Source of the DNA: Stictocephala bisonia
Taxonomy: Eukaryota > Arthropoda > Insecta > Hemiptera > Membracidae
Direction of reading: 5' to 3'
NCBI GenBank assembly: GCA_035578905.1
Contig: JAQJVL010000523.1
Span: forward strand, 434,001 to 498,000
DNA length: 64,000 bases
The notes under the pieces are model-generated. The model was not told the origin of the DNA. It saw only the letters and a list, made by a program, of their open reading frames with translations, and made no database searches. The position numbers and the translations under genes are program-made. Below, piece by piece: positions 34,958 to 46,600 of the stretch (positions are counted from its first letter, which is position 1; the number at the start of each line of letters is the position of its first letter).

Positions 34958-35384
34958 TGACATTTTAAACACATAAATAAATAAAAAGTAATATTAGACA
35001 GTTTATCTAGTATCTATTTGTGTATGTATTTGTGCATACTGAGAATTATACACATACGACGAAGAATAAAGGTTGGCATTACAGGATATGTTGCTCCGAT
35101 ATTTCCTTGGCACTTTACGTGTTTTAATATAAGAGACTGTTTCAACAAAAAAAGAGACGGGACAGTTAATATTTCTAAATTTTTAAAATGGCTGAAACAA
35201 GATTCTTTAGGTCATGTTTCATTATACTTCTAACTGCCCGTTTGTATCATGAAAATTCTATTTAAATTTTGTTTACACGAACAGCCTCAAAGCACTATCC
35301 ACACTAGTAGCGGATGTGACTTTTTATTTAAACTGATAAACTAACTTAGACAGTTTTATAGATCATGTTATAATATTTTTTCAC

Positions 35385-35672
35385 ATTGATGTATTATAGA
35401 TTACCTTCAATCGGCCAGTGATGCTGTAAATCCTCTTGGATTACGCATCTCAGCTTTTGTGCCATCGTCAGATCCTTAATAAACTTGAAACAATTTTTAA
35501 TTTATTCTTGATGGTCTTGTAAAATAAATATAAAAAAACACACACTGAACATAAAATATATTTATTTAAAGATCTGATGATGGCATAAAAGTCAAAAGGC
35601 ATAATCTACGAGGATTAACAGAATCATTGGCAGATTTAAGGTAATTATCTTATAATACATTAATCAGAAGTG
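35385..35672. mobile_element. Fold-back MITE-like element, about 290 bp
   Basis: The two halves are inverted copies of about 120 bp. Left: TGATGTATTATAGATTACC, then CAATCGGCCAGTGATGCTG, then TGCCATCGTCAGATC. The right half, read on the minus strand, gives TTAATGTATTATAAGATAAT, AAATCTGCCAATGATTCTG and TGCCATCATCAGATC. The halves are joined by an AT-rich centre. No coding capacity. Confidence 0.7.
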
Positions 35673-35916
35673 ATTAAGAAAAACAATACCAAAATGAAAA
35701 AATCACATTGGTTTTAAATCATATAAATTAAACTAATATTATTACTTTTTATTTTATGTTATAAGTATGCAATACAGCAATTTACTATCATATTATGCAT
35801 GCACATTTAAGATTTTTAATCATAACTCACAAAAAACGTTAAAGTGAGACTGTGTGGTGGAAATTCAATTGGAAATTCTACAGCATCATCTACTTGTACA
35901 ATTGAATTTATCAATG
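35673..35916. other. Spacer before the TIR transposon
   Basis: AT-rich, nothing recognised in about 240 bp. Confidence 0.5.
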
Positions 35917-36391
35917 CTGCCCACTTAAGCAAAAGTGCCGTAAGTCCAAAAATTGGATTTTGCGAAAACATTGTTTAAAGTTTACCACATTGCTGTATTA
36001 TTTCATATGACACTAATAGATTTTTTTTTTTACTCAGTTGTTGGATGCATTTATGTAAAACACATGTAGGAAGTTTTACTGTATGTCCTTAATGTTTAAT
36101 AGGTTTAAAAAATAGAAATAAAGAAAATACCGTACATACGGCACTTTTGCTTAGTTAATGTGTTCAATAATTGTTTTTTAAGTGCCGTATGTCCATAGTC
36201 TTATATTACCGGTACCAATTAATTGACCATTAAAAAGTGTTGTTTTAAACATCTCATTGAGATTATTTTTATGTTTAAAAGTGTTAATTGCAATAATTTT
36301 CATTAATGCAATAATAAAAATTATTATTAACTTAAAGTAAACATACGGAAAAAATATTCCTTTATTTTAAATAAATGACACTACACAATTT

Positions 36392-36689
36392 TAAAAGTAC
36401 AAACAAATTTTTAATGACACTCCATTAAAAATTACAATTATAAAAGTATAAAGTTTTAATTGACATAGGGCCTATTTTGCAAAAAATGAAACTAGGCCTA
36501 GGCCTATACTTAGGTTTGGCTAATGCTAAGGCACACAAAGTAAAAGTACAAGCAAATTTTTAATGACACTCCATTAAAAATTACAATTATAAAAGTATAA
36601 AGTTTTAATTGACATAGGGCCTATTTTGCAAAAATGAAACTAGGCCTAGGCCTATACTTAGGTTTGGCTAATGCTAAGGCACACAAAGT
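36392..36689. repeat. 149-bp tandem duplication
   Basis: 36392-36540 is repeated almost exactly at 36541-36689 (one A fewer in an A run; a G for an A near the start). Each copy includes CTAGGCCTAGGCCTATAC. It lies in the 3' flank of the transposase gene inside the transposon. Confidence 0.92.
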
Positions 36690-36828
36690 TTAGTCTTTCG
36701 GCTGTGGGGTAGGCAAATCTTTCCAAAACTGTTTGCAGTTTTCTGGCAATATGTCACCGAGAGATTTGAGAATGTTCATTTTTTTTTCGTGAGGAAATCC
36801 ACATGGAGAAGTGTGGTGGCTGGGAAGT

Positions 36829-37066
36829 TTAATTCCTTTCATGGCTTTTTTTTTGTAGAAAGTCCAGTTCTTGGTAGGGGCTCATTACATCATAATTTGT
36901 CTTGCATAGCAACTGATAACTCCCACGTACAGCTTTGACATGAACAAGGTCGCACAAGTACAATCTTGACGGGGCTTTTAGTTTTTGCTGGGAGACGTAA
37001 TCGGGCCAGTGAAAGAAATCAAAGTGTTGCATTTTTATAGCTTCAACTTTTCCAGGCTTGGCTTTT
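36829..37066 (-). pseudogene. Transposase C-terminal tail, frameshifted
   Basis: Reading frame continues the main transposase after one missing T in ATTTG at about 37079: VRKAKPGKVEAIKMQHFDFF, HWPDYVSQQKLKAPSRLYLC, then YDVMSPYQELDFLQKKSHER and a stop. Such a tail with many K, Y and W residues is usual after the DDE core in this protein family. Confidence 0.65.
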
Positions 37067-37067
37067 C

Positions 37068-38490
37068 TTACAGAAGATACAAATCTTCAAAGTCGTAAGT
37101 TTTTCTTTGAACTTTTAAAGATTGTTCCACCTGATGGTGGAAACTGTCTGCACTCATAAATGAGTGTCCAGGTTGAAAATAGTTAAGAACTATTTCTTTA
37201 GCTGCAATGTCATCCGAGTTAATGATGTATACTAAAAATGTAAATAGACACCAATTCTTGTTTTGGGAAGAACAATTGTCTAACCAAAGCACAACTTTAT
37301 CAACATCCTTTTGTTGTTTTAAAAACATATACAACGCGCTTACACTGTCTTCTTTATTGCGGCCAGATATTCCTTCATGCCACAGTATGGAGTGAACTTT
37401 TAACTTACTTTTTTTTCCCACCGGAGCAAAAGTTTCATGATAGGCTATCAAGTGCTTTATAAATATTACTTTTTTGAACATATCCACTCTTGGCAACATG
37501 ATTATCTTTTGCATATCACTTGAAAAACAAATCGTATCGTCTGGTAATTCTTGTTCTGAAAAATATTTATATGCAGTTCTTGCTTCAGTAAATAATTCAT
37601 TATGAATGCCCCATTGTTTACAGACATCACATGAAGGGTCAAGATTTTCTTTCTTGTGACCATGAAGTGAAAACTGTTCACACTTCTCGCACTCTTCGTG
37701 CCCTAGTTGTGCAAATGAAATGTGTTGCTCTTTAACAATGCGCCTGTATAAATCATAGGACACTCTTCCCTTAAACTCAGGGAATTTGTTAAGAAAGTCA
37801 CTGTGCATAAGAGCTACGTTTACGTCACCTGGGAGGTACCGCACATTTGGAGCATGCTCCCGTCTGTAGTGGGATATCGTGGGATGGAACGATTCAATGT
37901 GTTGTATGATTTTTTCATGGGGCCCTTTATTTTTTGAAGGCTGTTGTCCTCTCCTATCACTAGGCGGAGTTAAAGCTCCTGTAGGAGTGTTTGTCAGTGT
38001 GTAGTGCACAAACCGATCATTGGTTTTCTTATAACCTAGTGTCGTAAGAAAAAAACTCTTACAAACTTCATGCCGTATGTCACTGTCATCTTTAAGATAG
38101 TATTTAATAGAAAGGGATCGCCTGTCTGAATCAATACTTTTTCCTCTTCTTCTTTGTACATCAAGTTTTTCACATGAGGTCAAAATAAAATGTCTACGTT
38201 TAGCCCACTCCATATCCCAAAAATGTTTATTTATTAGCTTTCTTCTTTCAGAGTCGATATTCTGGCCACACTTCTTTTTACAAAAACCATCGGCCTTTTC
38301 ACAGGGTACCTCTTTTACTCCATGAGCTGTTTTTGTTTGTTCAACTTTCAGTTTTTTTCTTTCTTCTAGGCTGTTGTCAAACTTCCTTCTTTTCTTGACA
38401 TTGTGAGTTAAAACTCCATCGATTTCTGTGATGGGTTGGTCTATAGAAGTGGTCCCATGGTTATCATTTAAGCTGAAGCCATTGGCACTT
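37068..38490 (-). pseudogene. DDE-like transposase, main part
   Basis: About 470 residues of the 503-codon frame (37068-38579) are coding. Order of features: basic region with repeated DSERRKLINKHFW and DSDRRSLSIKYYL segments; zinc-binding block HEECEKCEQFSLHGHK with CDVCKQWGIH; then a likely RNase-H fold with CFSSDMQKIIMLPRV (first Asp), VVLWLDNCSSQNKNW (second Asp) and YFQPGHSFMSADSFHHQVEQ (third acidic cluster). Proteins with these motifs are common and mostly uncharacterised in insects and cnidarians. I infer a DDE/D transposase because the gene sits between matched TIRs. A Sola-type assignment is possible but not shown. Confidence 0.7.
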
Positions 38491-39058
38491 GTCCAAAAGC
38501 AAAAGCTCGCGTTCTTCAGAAGTAGCAACTTCGTCAAATTCATTTTTCTCATTGTCTTTTTCGTCAAGGCTGTTTTCATTCTCTAGACAATTAACATTAT
38601 TTTCTAGGTTATCAGTTTTAGAAAAATTCAAATCACAGTACTCATTTTCCTGTGAATTAACATACTCTTCCATGCTCATATTGTCATTTTGTTGCACTAA
38701 ATAATCAATTTCGTTAAAATCAAATTCTTCCAATGGACGTGGTAGAAGTGTTTTTGTATTCATATCAAACACTAGTATATGGTTTTCTGGTACCACTGGC
38801 AAAATAACAGTATCTGATAATGTTTCATTTGCAACATTGTCTCCTGGCAATATTTGGCATACACTGAAACTTGACGGTCCAGGTTCTTCATTAGACTTTG
38901 TTTTTAATAAATCACTACATATATTATTATCATCTTTAGGTAGAACTGTTAGCGATTTACCATCTTGTTCATCTGAACCCGTCTTGGTGCTTTCAAGAGC
39001 TAAGTTTAATATAAGTTTTGAACGAGCTGACACAGTTTTTACACTTTAGATTACTCAT
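38490..39058 (-). pseudogene. Transposase N-terminal acidic part, frameshifted
   Basis: The frame 38464-39033 is acidic (SMEEYVNSQENEYCDL, KNEFDEVATSEERELLLLDK) and runs into the main transposase frame near 38490 after a shift. A plausible start ATG at 39058 reads MSNLKCKNCVSS, with a C-x2-C pair as in N-terminal zinc ribbons, but it is in another frame, so a second shift lies near 39034. Exact boundaries are uncertain. Confidence 0.55.
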
Positions 39059-39828
39059 GTTCCATAAAAAAAACCAAAATACGTTAACTTTAAATACCTT
39101 AAATGTCCACTAAACAAACAAATATCAACTGTAAATATATTTTCTCTTCATACTTAACATGCACAGTAACTCAAAATAAACTGATTTGCAACCAAACATA
39201 ACCTCGAAAATTCACTGACAACAAATAAACAGTGCAATTATGTTCACCAGCTGTTAAACATCTACTAAGCAAGACTGCAGTATGTACACCAACTGCTAAG
39301 CAAAACTGCCGTAAGTACAGAGGTCTAAGCATAAACGCAGTAACTCCAACGCAGTTACTGCACTTTTGATTAGAATTGTGTACTTGCGGCAGTCTTGCTT
39401 AGAAACATGGTACTTTATACTGGACATACTGCAATAGAAACCCTAATATCTCATTATGTGTTGGAGATACGGCAATTTTGACTAGTCCATTGGATTCCCC
39501 GTGGTCAAAAATGTAGGAAACCATATCTAACTCAAAATTGACATTTTTGGACTTACGGCACTTTTGCTTAGGTGGGCAGAATAGGTATTCAACTTTTTTT
39601 TCTTGAAAAGTAAAATATTATTAATGTCTACAGCTGTCTCATTTGGAATCTATATTGATTTTTCACAAAGCCACTCGTTTGATTTATGCTTAATTTAGTG
39701 TATTATATTCTGTCCATCAATTCCTTTAGAGTAATTACCACGTTTCCTAGTTCTGTGGGCAAATTGGTCTTTCCTCCAGATTCGGAATATTTACCATCAC
39801 CTATTCTTAAAAATAGATCAGACATTTC

Positions 39829-39951
39829 NNNNNNNNNNNNNNNNNNNNNNNNNNNNNNNNNNNNNNNNNNNNNNNNNNNNNNNNNNNNNNNNNNNNNNNN
39901 NNNNNNNNNNNNNNNNNNNNNNNNNNNNNNNNNNNNNNNNNNNNNNNNNNN
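39829..39951. other. Assembly gap (123 N)
   Basis: 123 undetermined bases. A 27-bp direct repeat starting ATCACCTATTCTTAAAAATA flanks it exactly (39796-39822 and 39952-39978). Confidence 0.99.
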
Positions 39952-41113
39952 ATCACCTATTCTTAAAAATAGATCAGAACAGTTTCCAGCAGTTTAATCA
40001 CATCTAAGATGAACTTTCATATTGTTTTATAAGAGAAAATCTTATTGTAACATACACATAAAAATCAGTCATATAGAGGTTGGCAGAGAATCTTGAGGAA
40101 TTGTAAGATGGATGTAGAATGAACTGAATGGCTGAAAGTCCATAGGATAAAAGGAGCTTCTGGGTAGAGTTTCAACTGTTGTGAAAAGAAGGCAAGAAAA
40201 AAGAATCTGAGCCATATACAAAATAAAACCACTCTTTCAGGGAATTAATATCAACACGTTAACTTAAATTACACAATCTTCAGAAACAATAATTTACGTA
40301 CAACTAAAACAATTTAAATTAAACGTATTAGTCAACAAATAAAAAATAAAACAGTAATTGATCACATATGTAACAAATGTGTCATATTTCTGCATCAGTG
40401 GGTTTAAATAAATTATTAAATAAAATTAATACCAATGTTATTCTTATAGGAACATTTTGATTGTTTGTGGGGACTTTTCTACCCACCAGAAATAGAATTT
40501 TAAAAAAAACCTTTCTTAGCACGCATTAAGACCATAGACTATAAAACGAAGGTACTGTACAATTTTCAAGTAGCTATCTTTTACGGTTTACGCTGTATGT
40601 TGATTTTCAGATCGGCCTTTATGTATCTCTTATGGAGAGGTGTAAACTTTTTACAAAAAAATTTGCCCATCAACATTAAAATTTCTTAAATTCCTTTCTT
40701 AGCACACACCTAGACCCTAAAATGAAGGTACTGTCAACATTTCAAAATCCTACCTATTGTGGTTAAAGCTCTTGAATTATTCACTTATTTTATAAAAATA
40801 GATTTAATTTGTGCAACGGTTAATCTAAAGCTTTCAACCAAAGCAAGCTAATATAAGTTAACAGAAAATACAAAATAATTAACGAAAATTAAATTATTGT
40901 AAATCTACATGACATAAAACTGAAATTGACAAAAAAAATTCTATTTAGCACAAAAACATAATTAAACTTATATAAAAACTGTGAAAATACCAGGAAAAAC
41001 TTATTTACACTGTTCAATGAGCTGTTGTTATTATACTCGAAAACAAATGTTACAGTAGTTTCTTTAAAAAAAAAAAAATTGGGTGTGCGTCGGACCACAC
41101 GGTGGAAGTTATA
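39952..41113. other. AT-rich spacer after the gap
   Basis: No gene recognised. Two related segments start CCTTTCTTAGCAC at about 40509 and 40694 and continue to GAAGGTACTGT, a degenerate duplication about 185 bp apart. Confidence 0.5.
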
Positions 41114-41192
41114 CCATAGACCTTCTATTATACCTATTATAGGTATAATATTCTATTAATATTCTATTATAGGTATAATAGAAGGTCTATGG
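41114..41192. repeat. Small palindromic repeat, copy 2 (24-bp perfect arms)
   Basis: 41114-41137 (CCATAGACCTTCTATTATAC and on) is exactly complementary to 41169-41192. The core repeats TATTATAGGTATAATA. TTATA occurs on both sides. Shares its outer 13 bp with the palindrome at 34313-34349. Confidence 0.88.
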
Positions 41193-42237
41193 TTATACTT
41201 CTTTGGCCATTCTCATACACCCACTCACGCACACAAACAGACAGGATATATAAATGAAATATAAGACATTTTTCAATATTATTCAATATATTTATCTTCA
41301 ATATATTATACGTGACTTCATTATTATATTATACACCTATATTATCATTATCAGTAATTTCTTCGATTAAATTTCTTCGATTAACAATCGATTAATCGAT
41401 AGTTCTTAAAAATTTGTTCTTACTTTTCAGCGTGACGCGGTTTCTCGACCAACATCCCATCCCAAAGTGTCTAACGGGCGCAAAGAAGTATAACTTCAAA
41501 AGAATAAACACAGATGATTTAATCGGACTTCCTACTTTTAGTTTAAATAATCTTTTTTGTTAATTTTTATAAAGATTAAATCAGATGTATTGTGTAATAC
41601 CGTGGTTTGTTATTATCAATAGCTGTAAAAATGTTGTATCTAATTTTATTCTTTCTATTAATTTTTACTATGGGCATTATATAGTAACTTTTAAGGCCTG
41701 TGGGGTGTAGCCCTAAGGATAAACTGGTGAGAAAACTGCTTAGTTACATTCTTTCATATGAGACGCCCACACAATGTTGTACGTGTTTTAAGGCGAATAT
41801 GAATGGTTATATGAGTGTAGGATGAGTGTGGATGAATGTAGTCTGGTTACTAACTGAGTTCAACTGTTACTCAGTTGTCAAATTAAGACCTAAGAATCAG
41901 TGCAAAAATTTTAGCTCTCTACCTACATGGAAAGTTAGAGAATTAGTGACGAATGAGTCAGTCCGTCAGCCATACGGACCATTTTATCCATTCATTATAA
42001 AATACGAACACCAGATAAACTTGGGGCCATTGGGGGGGGGGGGGGGGGTTGAACTGCCTCTAACGAATTCGTTTATGATATGAGATTTGGGTTGTTAAAT
42101 TGGGATAATTATACTAACGACACTCTGATATTTAATATTAATATTACAACTATATTTTATTTTAATACTTTGGAATTATAAAACATTAAATATTTTGTAT
42201 GCTTTATAAAAGTAGTTTATAAATTTTAAGTTAGGTT
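41193..42237. other. Spacer with interspersed repeat and G homopolymer
   Basis: 41745-41875 resembles 55868-55975 in direct orientation (GAATATGAATG, TTATATGAGTGTAG, TCTGGTTACTAACTGAG). A run of about 17 G lies near 42031-42048. The ORF 41826-42083 spans both and is not a gene. Confidence 0.55.
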
Positions 42238-42665
42238 GGCCGAATTCAATAAATTATCTGAAATCTTCTTTAAAATGTTTAGGCATCATTTGCACTGGTT
42301 GTATTGGTATACTGGCTGAAAGCAGAAACCAGTCATATTTTTCTGAAGAGATTACTTTTTAAAGTAAAGAGCCATTGTTTTTAATGGCTTCAAAAAATTC
42401 AGTACATGGCAAGTTACTGTTAAATTTGATGCTCAGATTAGCAGCGACTTTTTCCACTGACAGTCTATTCCGATAGGGTGTCCAGACATTTTTCATTAGT
42501 GAAAAACTCGTTCAACAGGTGCCGATGTACCCAGTAGAGAAAGAGCAAACTCCAACATCTTTCAAAATTGTCACATTTATTCGGCCAACATGAAAAAGTC
42601 CTTATTTTGAAGTGGGACGAAGATGCGTGAAAGTATAATAGTGTATGAGTCATCATACAACACAC
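42238..42665 (-). pseudogene. hAT transposase C-terminal (dimerisation) relic
   Basis: The minus strand reads LEFALSLLGTSAPVERVF, then after a missing T in a T run at about 42507, SLMKNVWTPYRNRLSVEKVA, AANLSIKFNSN, EFFEAIKNN and VISSEKYDW. This is the hAT C-terminal dimerisation region (SAPVERVFS...NRLS.E). Stops and the shift show it is dead. It is unrelated in sequence to the hAT at 50.7-54.1 kb. Confidence 0.75.
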
Positions 42666-42757
42666 AACCTCTCACGATTGTCGATTGCCCAAAGTAATAA
42701 TAAAACATATTTGTCTGTTAACAATCTATTCTTATAATAATTCAGTTTTGAAAATCT

Positions 42758-43322
42758 TCGACCAACTAAATCTAGAGTTCCACTGGACCGATTTTAATAA
42801 TTAATGTGTTGTTGGAAAGCTTCCGACATGTAGATTTGCCAAAAAATATGAAAGTTTGATGTTTTTTTGTATTTATGGTGAAAAAGTCAAAAAACCTGTT
42901 CTCCATAAGAAATACATTGAAAACGGGTTTTCACAAATTTTGTATTTTAAGTTAATTTTTAGCTGCCTTTTTTGAGGTTTTTCAAGAAATGCTTTAGTAG
43001 TCATTTGTAGGAAATTTAATTCTATTTCAGAAAATCACCTTCCACTTTAGTCGATTTCCTCACCGTTTAAAAGTTCTTTGCAAAAAACCAAAGCTACCAC
43101 ACATTTTTTGCGTTGAAAAAATACTGAGTTAGATATATTTTAGTTAAACTTTGTACAACTAAATCTAGAGTTCCACTGGACCGATTTTAATAATTAATGT
43201 GTTGTTGGAAAGCTTTAGACATGTAGATTTGCCAAAAAATATGGAAGGTTGATGTTTGTTAGTATTTATGGTGAAAAAGTGAAAAGAACATGTTCTTCGT
43301 AAGAAATACATAACATTGAAAA
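42758..43322. repeat. Two direct repeats of about 165 bp upstream of the Helitron ORF
   Basis: 42758-42925 and 43152-43322 share AACTAAATCTAGAGTTCCAC, GTGTTGTTGGAAAGCTT and GACATGTAGATTTGCC, spaced about 394 bp. They may be part of the Helitron 5' region; the 5' end of the Helitron was not located. Confidence 0.8.
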
Positions 43323-43618
43323 GGGGTAGGTTTGCCAGTATTCTGTTTCTAATCATATGGTACACGTGTTATTAATTTAACAGCTGATTATTAATTTAAC
43401 AGCTGATTGTTGCTTTGTTGAATCCAAGAATTCTCATAGTTTTGTTGTTTACATTTAGGATTTGTGTTTAAAGTGTGTCCCTTAGGTTATGTGTGTGTTT
43501 CTTAAGTTGTGTATTTAAGTGTTGAGTGGTTTTTACAGCCAAAATTTGTTATTTGAAAATTACTGTGAACCTTAAATTAAATACTTAGGAGTATATATTT
43601 TTATATATTGGTCTGAAA

Positions 43619-46600
43619 ATGCATAACTTTTTTGTTCATTATATAGTTGGTGATGGAAACTGTTTGTTTAGGAGTATCTCATTTTTACGTTATGCATCTC
43701 AATCTAGATACAGTGAAATACGATCCAAAGTAGTTGATGAAGTTGTAAATCATTGGGACTTCTATTGCCCTTTTATAGTAGGGGATAAGACATATAGACT
43801 ATCGGTACAAAACGCAACAGATTACAGAGATCTAATGACTAAAGATGGGGAATACGCCGGTAACGTTGAAATTGAAGCTGCAGCAAGACTTCTTAACTGT
43901 CAATTCAAAATATTTGCTGAGGACAAGGATTCTTATGTAACAGTTGGTTCCACAGTATACAGACAACACACAACAGTATACAAACTACTATTCTCAGGTA
44001 ATTTGGATGCTGGGCACTACGATGTTTTAATTGATAATCAAGATTCTGATAATCAAGATGATGTAACCTTACAAAAACCCAAATGTGGCCGTCCATCAAC
44101 TAATAGAAAAAGAACAACATTTTCTGGCAGACATGAAACATCTCACAAACACAAATCAATGAAACCAAATTCTATGAATAGTGATTTGCTCCAGTTGAAA
44201 AACAAGTGTTTTCCCCTTAACTACAAGGATGGAGATACACAAAATTATTATGGATCAAAACAAGATAGAGTGACTCATTCTCCAATTAAAAAGGACGCAA
44301 CTTCCTCAACCCACAAACGTGGCCGTCCAACAAAGAATAGGAAAAGAAAATCATTATCTGGCAGACGTGAATCGACTTCTCATAAAAAACAATTAACACA
44401 GGTAAAACTTCAACACAAGGATGTAGATACACAAAATGATAATGAATGTAAACAAGATAGTGTGGCCCATTCTCCAATTAAAAAGGACGCAGCTTCCTCA
44501 ACCCACAAACGTGGTTGTCCAACAAAGAATAAGAAAAGAAAAGCATTATCTGGCAAATGTGAATCGACATTTCATAAAAAACAATTAACACAGGTAACAC
44601 TTAACCACAAGGATGGAGATACACAAAATGATTATGGATCAAAACAAGATAGAGTGACTCATTCTCCAATTAAAAAGGACGCAACTTCCTCAACCCACAA
44701 ACGTGGCCGTCCAACAAAGAATAGGAAAAGAAAATCATTATCTGGCAGACGTGAATCGACTTCTCATAAAAAACAATTAACACAGGTAAAACTTCAACAC
44801 AAGGATGTAGATACACAAAATGATAATGAATGTAAACAAGATAGTGTGGCCCATTCTCCAATTAAAAAGGACGCAGCTTCCTCAACCCACAAACGTGGTT
44901 GTCCAACAAAGAATAAGAAAAGAAAAGCATTATCTGGCAAATGTGAATCGACATTTCATAAAAAACAATTAACACAAGTAACACTTAACCACAAGGATGG
45001 AAATACACAAAATGATAATAACTCAAAACAAGATAGTGTGACCCATTCTCCAATTAAAAAGGACGCAACTTCTGCAACCCACAAACGTGGCCGTCCAACA
45101 AAGAATAGGAAAAGAAAATCATTAACTGGCAGACGTGAATCAAAAGACCAACGCAAGGTAAAGGGGAAAAAGGATAGTGATGTAAATAATATTTTACAAC
45201 CCATCACTTCAGTGCCTGATGCCTTAAAAGTTGTAAACAATGAAAACGAAATAAAATTACACTCATGTGGCAGTCTTAGTGAGGTTTGTGAATTTTGTGG
45301 TGCTAAACACTTTGTCGGAGAGCGGCCTTCTGATAAAATGTTTTCTAAATGCTGCTCAAAAGGGAAAGTTATATTAGAACAGATCCAAAATGCCTTAATA
45401 ATTGAACAGCTAATGACTAATAATCATAATTATTCCGATAACTTTATGGACAATATTCGTTCTATTAACAGCTCGCTGTCTTTTGCTTCTATTGGAGCGC
45501 AAATAGTTCCTCCTGCAAGTTATGGACCTTATTGTTTTAGAATTAATGGCACTATTTATCATCGTGCTGGTACATTACATCCTGAAAATGGAGAACAGCG
45601 TAAATATGCTCAGCAGTATATACTTGATCCTGATGAGGCTACAGCTCAAAGAATGAAAATCAAAGAAAACTCTGGATGCAATGAACATTTACTACAAATA
45701 TTAGGCTCATTCATGTCAAAGTATAATCCATTTGCAGAAGCATGCAAAATGATGTATGAAGTGGAGCAAGAATGCATGCAGGACACATTAATGAATAACG
45801 CTGTTTCATCTGATGTGACGATGGCAATTATTCAAGACCGAAAATATGATGAAAGAAGATATAACTCTGCAAGATGTAATGAGGTTGCTGTTATTTTCGA
45901 GAATACGGATGGCGAACCACCTCTGCACCGTGATTTACTGATTCATTGTCGTGCTAACAACACAACCAATAAGAGAAGGACTCAGAGAATTAGCATTTTG
46001 GACCCAAATTTGGAACCAATGGTATATCCAATGTTCTTCCCATACGGCGATCAAAGTTGGGAAATAAATATTCCACTGAATGATAAGCCATTATGTCTCC
46101 AAAATATTAAAAATAAAGCTTTAAATCCAAGAAAAAGAGTCACTCAGATGCAATATTATCAATATCGACTTTCTGTACGTGATGAATTTAATCCTTTATT
46201 TTGTGGAGGAAAACTCACACAACAATATATTGTTGATGCCTACACCAAAATTGAGGCAAACAGATTAAATTTCATTCGACAGAATCAATCTCAACTAAGA
46301 ATTGAACAGTACAAAGGTTTAATGGACCAGATTCTTTTGTCAGAAGACAATGAATTGTTTCCCCCTGGAAACCCATTCATTTTGCCATCAACATTTCAAG
46401 GAAGTCCACGAAATATGATGCAAAACTACCAAGACGCTATGTCAATAGTGAGGAACTATGGTAAACCTGATCTTTTTATTACAATAACCTGTAATCCAAA
46501 ATGGGAAGAAATTACTCAAAATTTAAATGGACAGTCCGTTGAAAATCGTCCAGATTTAGTTTCTAGAGTTTTTCAATTAAAGCTAACAGAACTTATGGAT

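Larger units (their letters stand above)
34056..35384. promoter_or_regulatory. Region upstream of TTC5, with two hairpins; no clear gene
   Basis: This should contain the 5' UTR and promoter of TTC5, but no TATA box or initiator can be picked out with confidence. It contains hairpins at 34313-34349 and 34887-34957. Open frames at 34446-34697 and 35018-35233 are unrecognised and AT-driven. A stretch after a good acceptor (TTTTACAG at about 34720) reads EEVDRSGSSVRFVQMYSLLS, which I cannot assign. Confidence 0.35.
35917..39579 (-). mobile_element. 3.66-kb DNA transposon with 37-bp TIRs, family unassigned
   Basis: TIRs at 35917-35953 and 39543-39579 match over 37 bp with one mismatch; both start CTGCCCAC and continue AAGCAAAAGTGCCGTAAGTC. 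Flanks AATG and AATA could be a 4-bp target duplication with one change. Each end carries further copies of the motif CTAAGCAAAAGTGCCGTAAG in both orientations (about 36130, 36181; 39264, 39295, 39325, 39350, 39375). The transposase gene fills the minus strand. It lies upstream of TTC5, outside the gene. Confidence 0.88.

Noticed and set aside
34446..35233. ORFs of 83 and 71 codons upstream of TTC5
   Set aside because: AT-rich chance frames with hydrophobic codon bias; no recognisable domain.
39686..39997. ORF spanning the run of N
   Set aside because: It is open only because the N bases hide stops.
44286..45240. Minus-strand ORFs at 44286, 44670 and 44956, the first two identical
   Set aside because: They are antisense shadows of the duplicated coding repeats of the Helitron gene.
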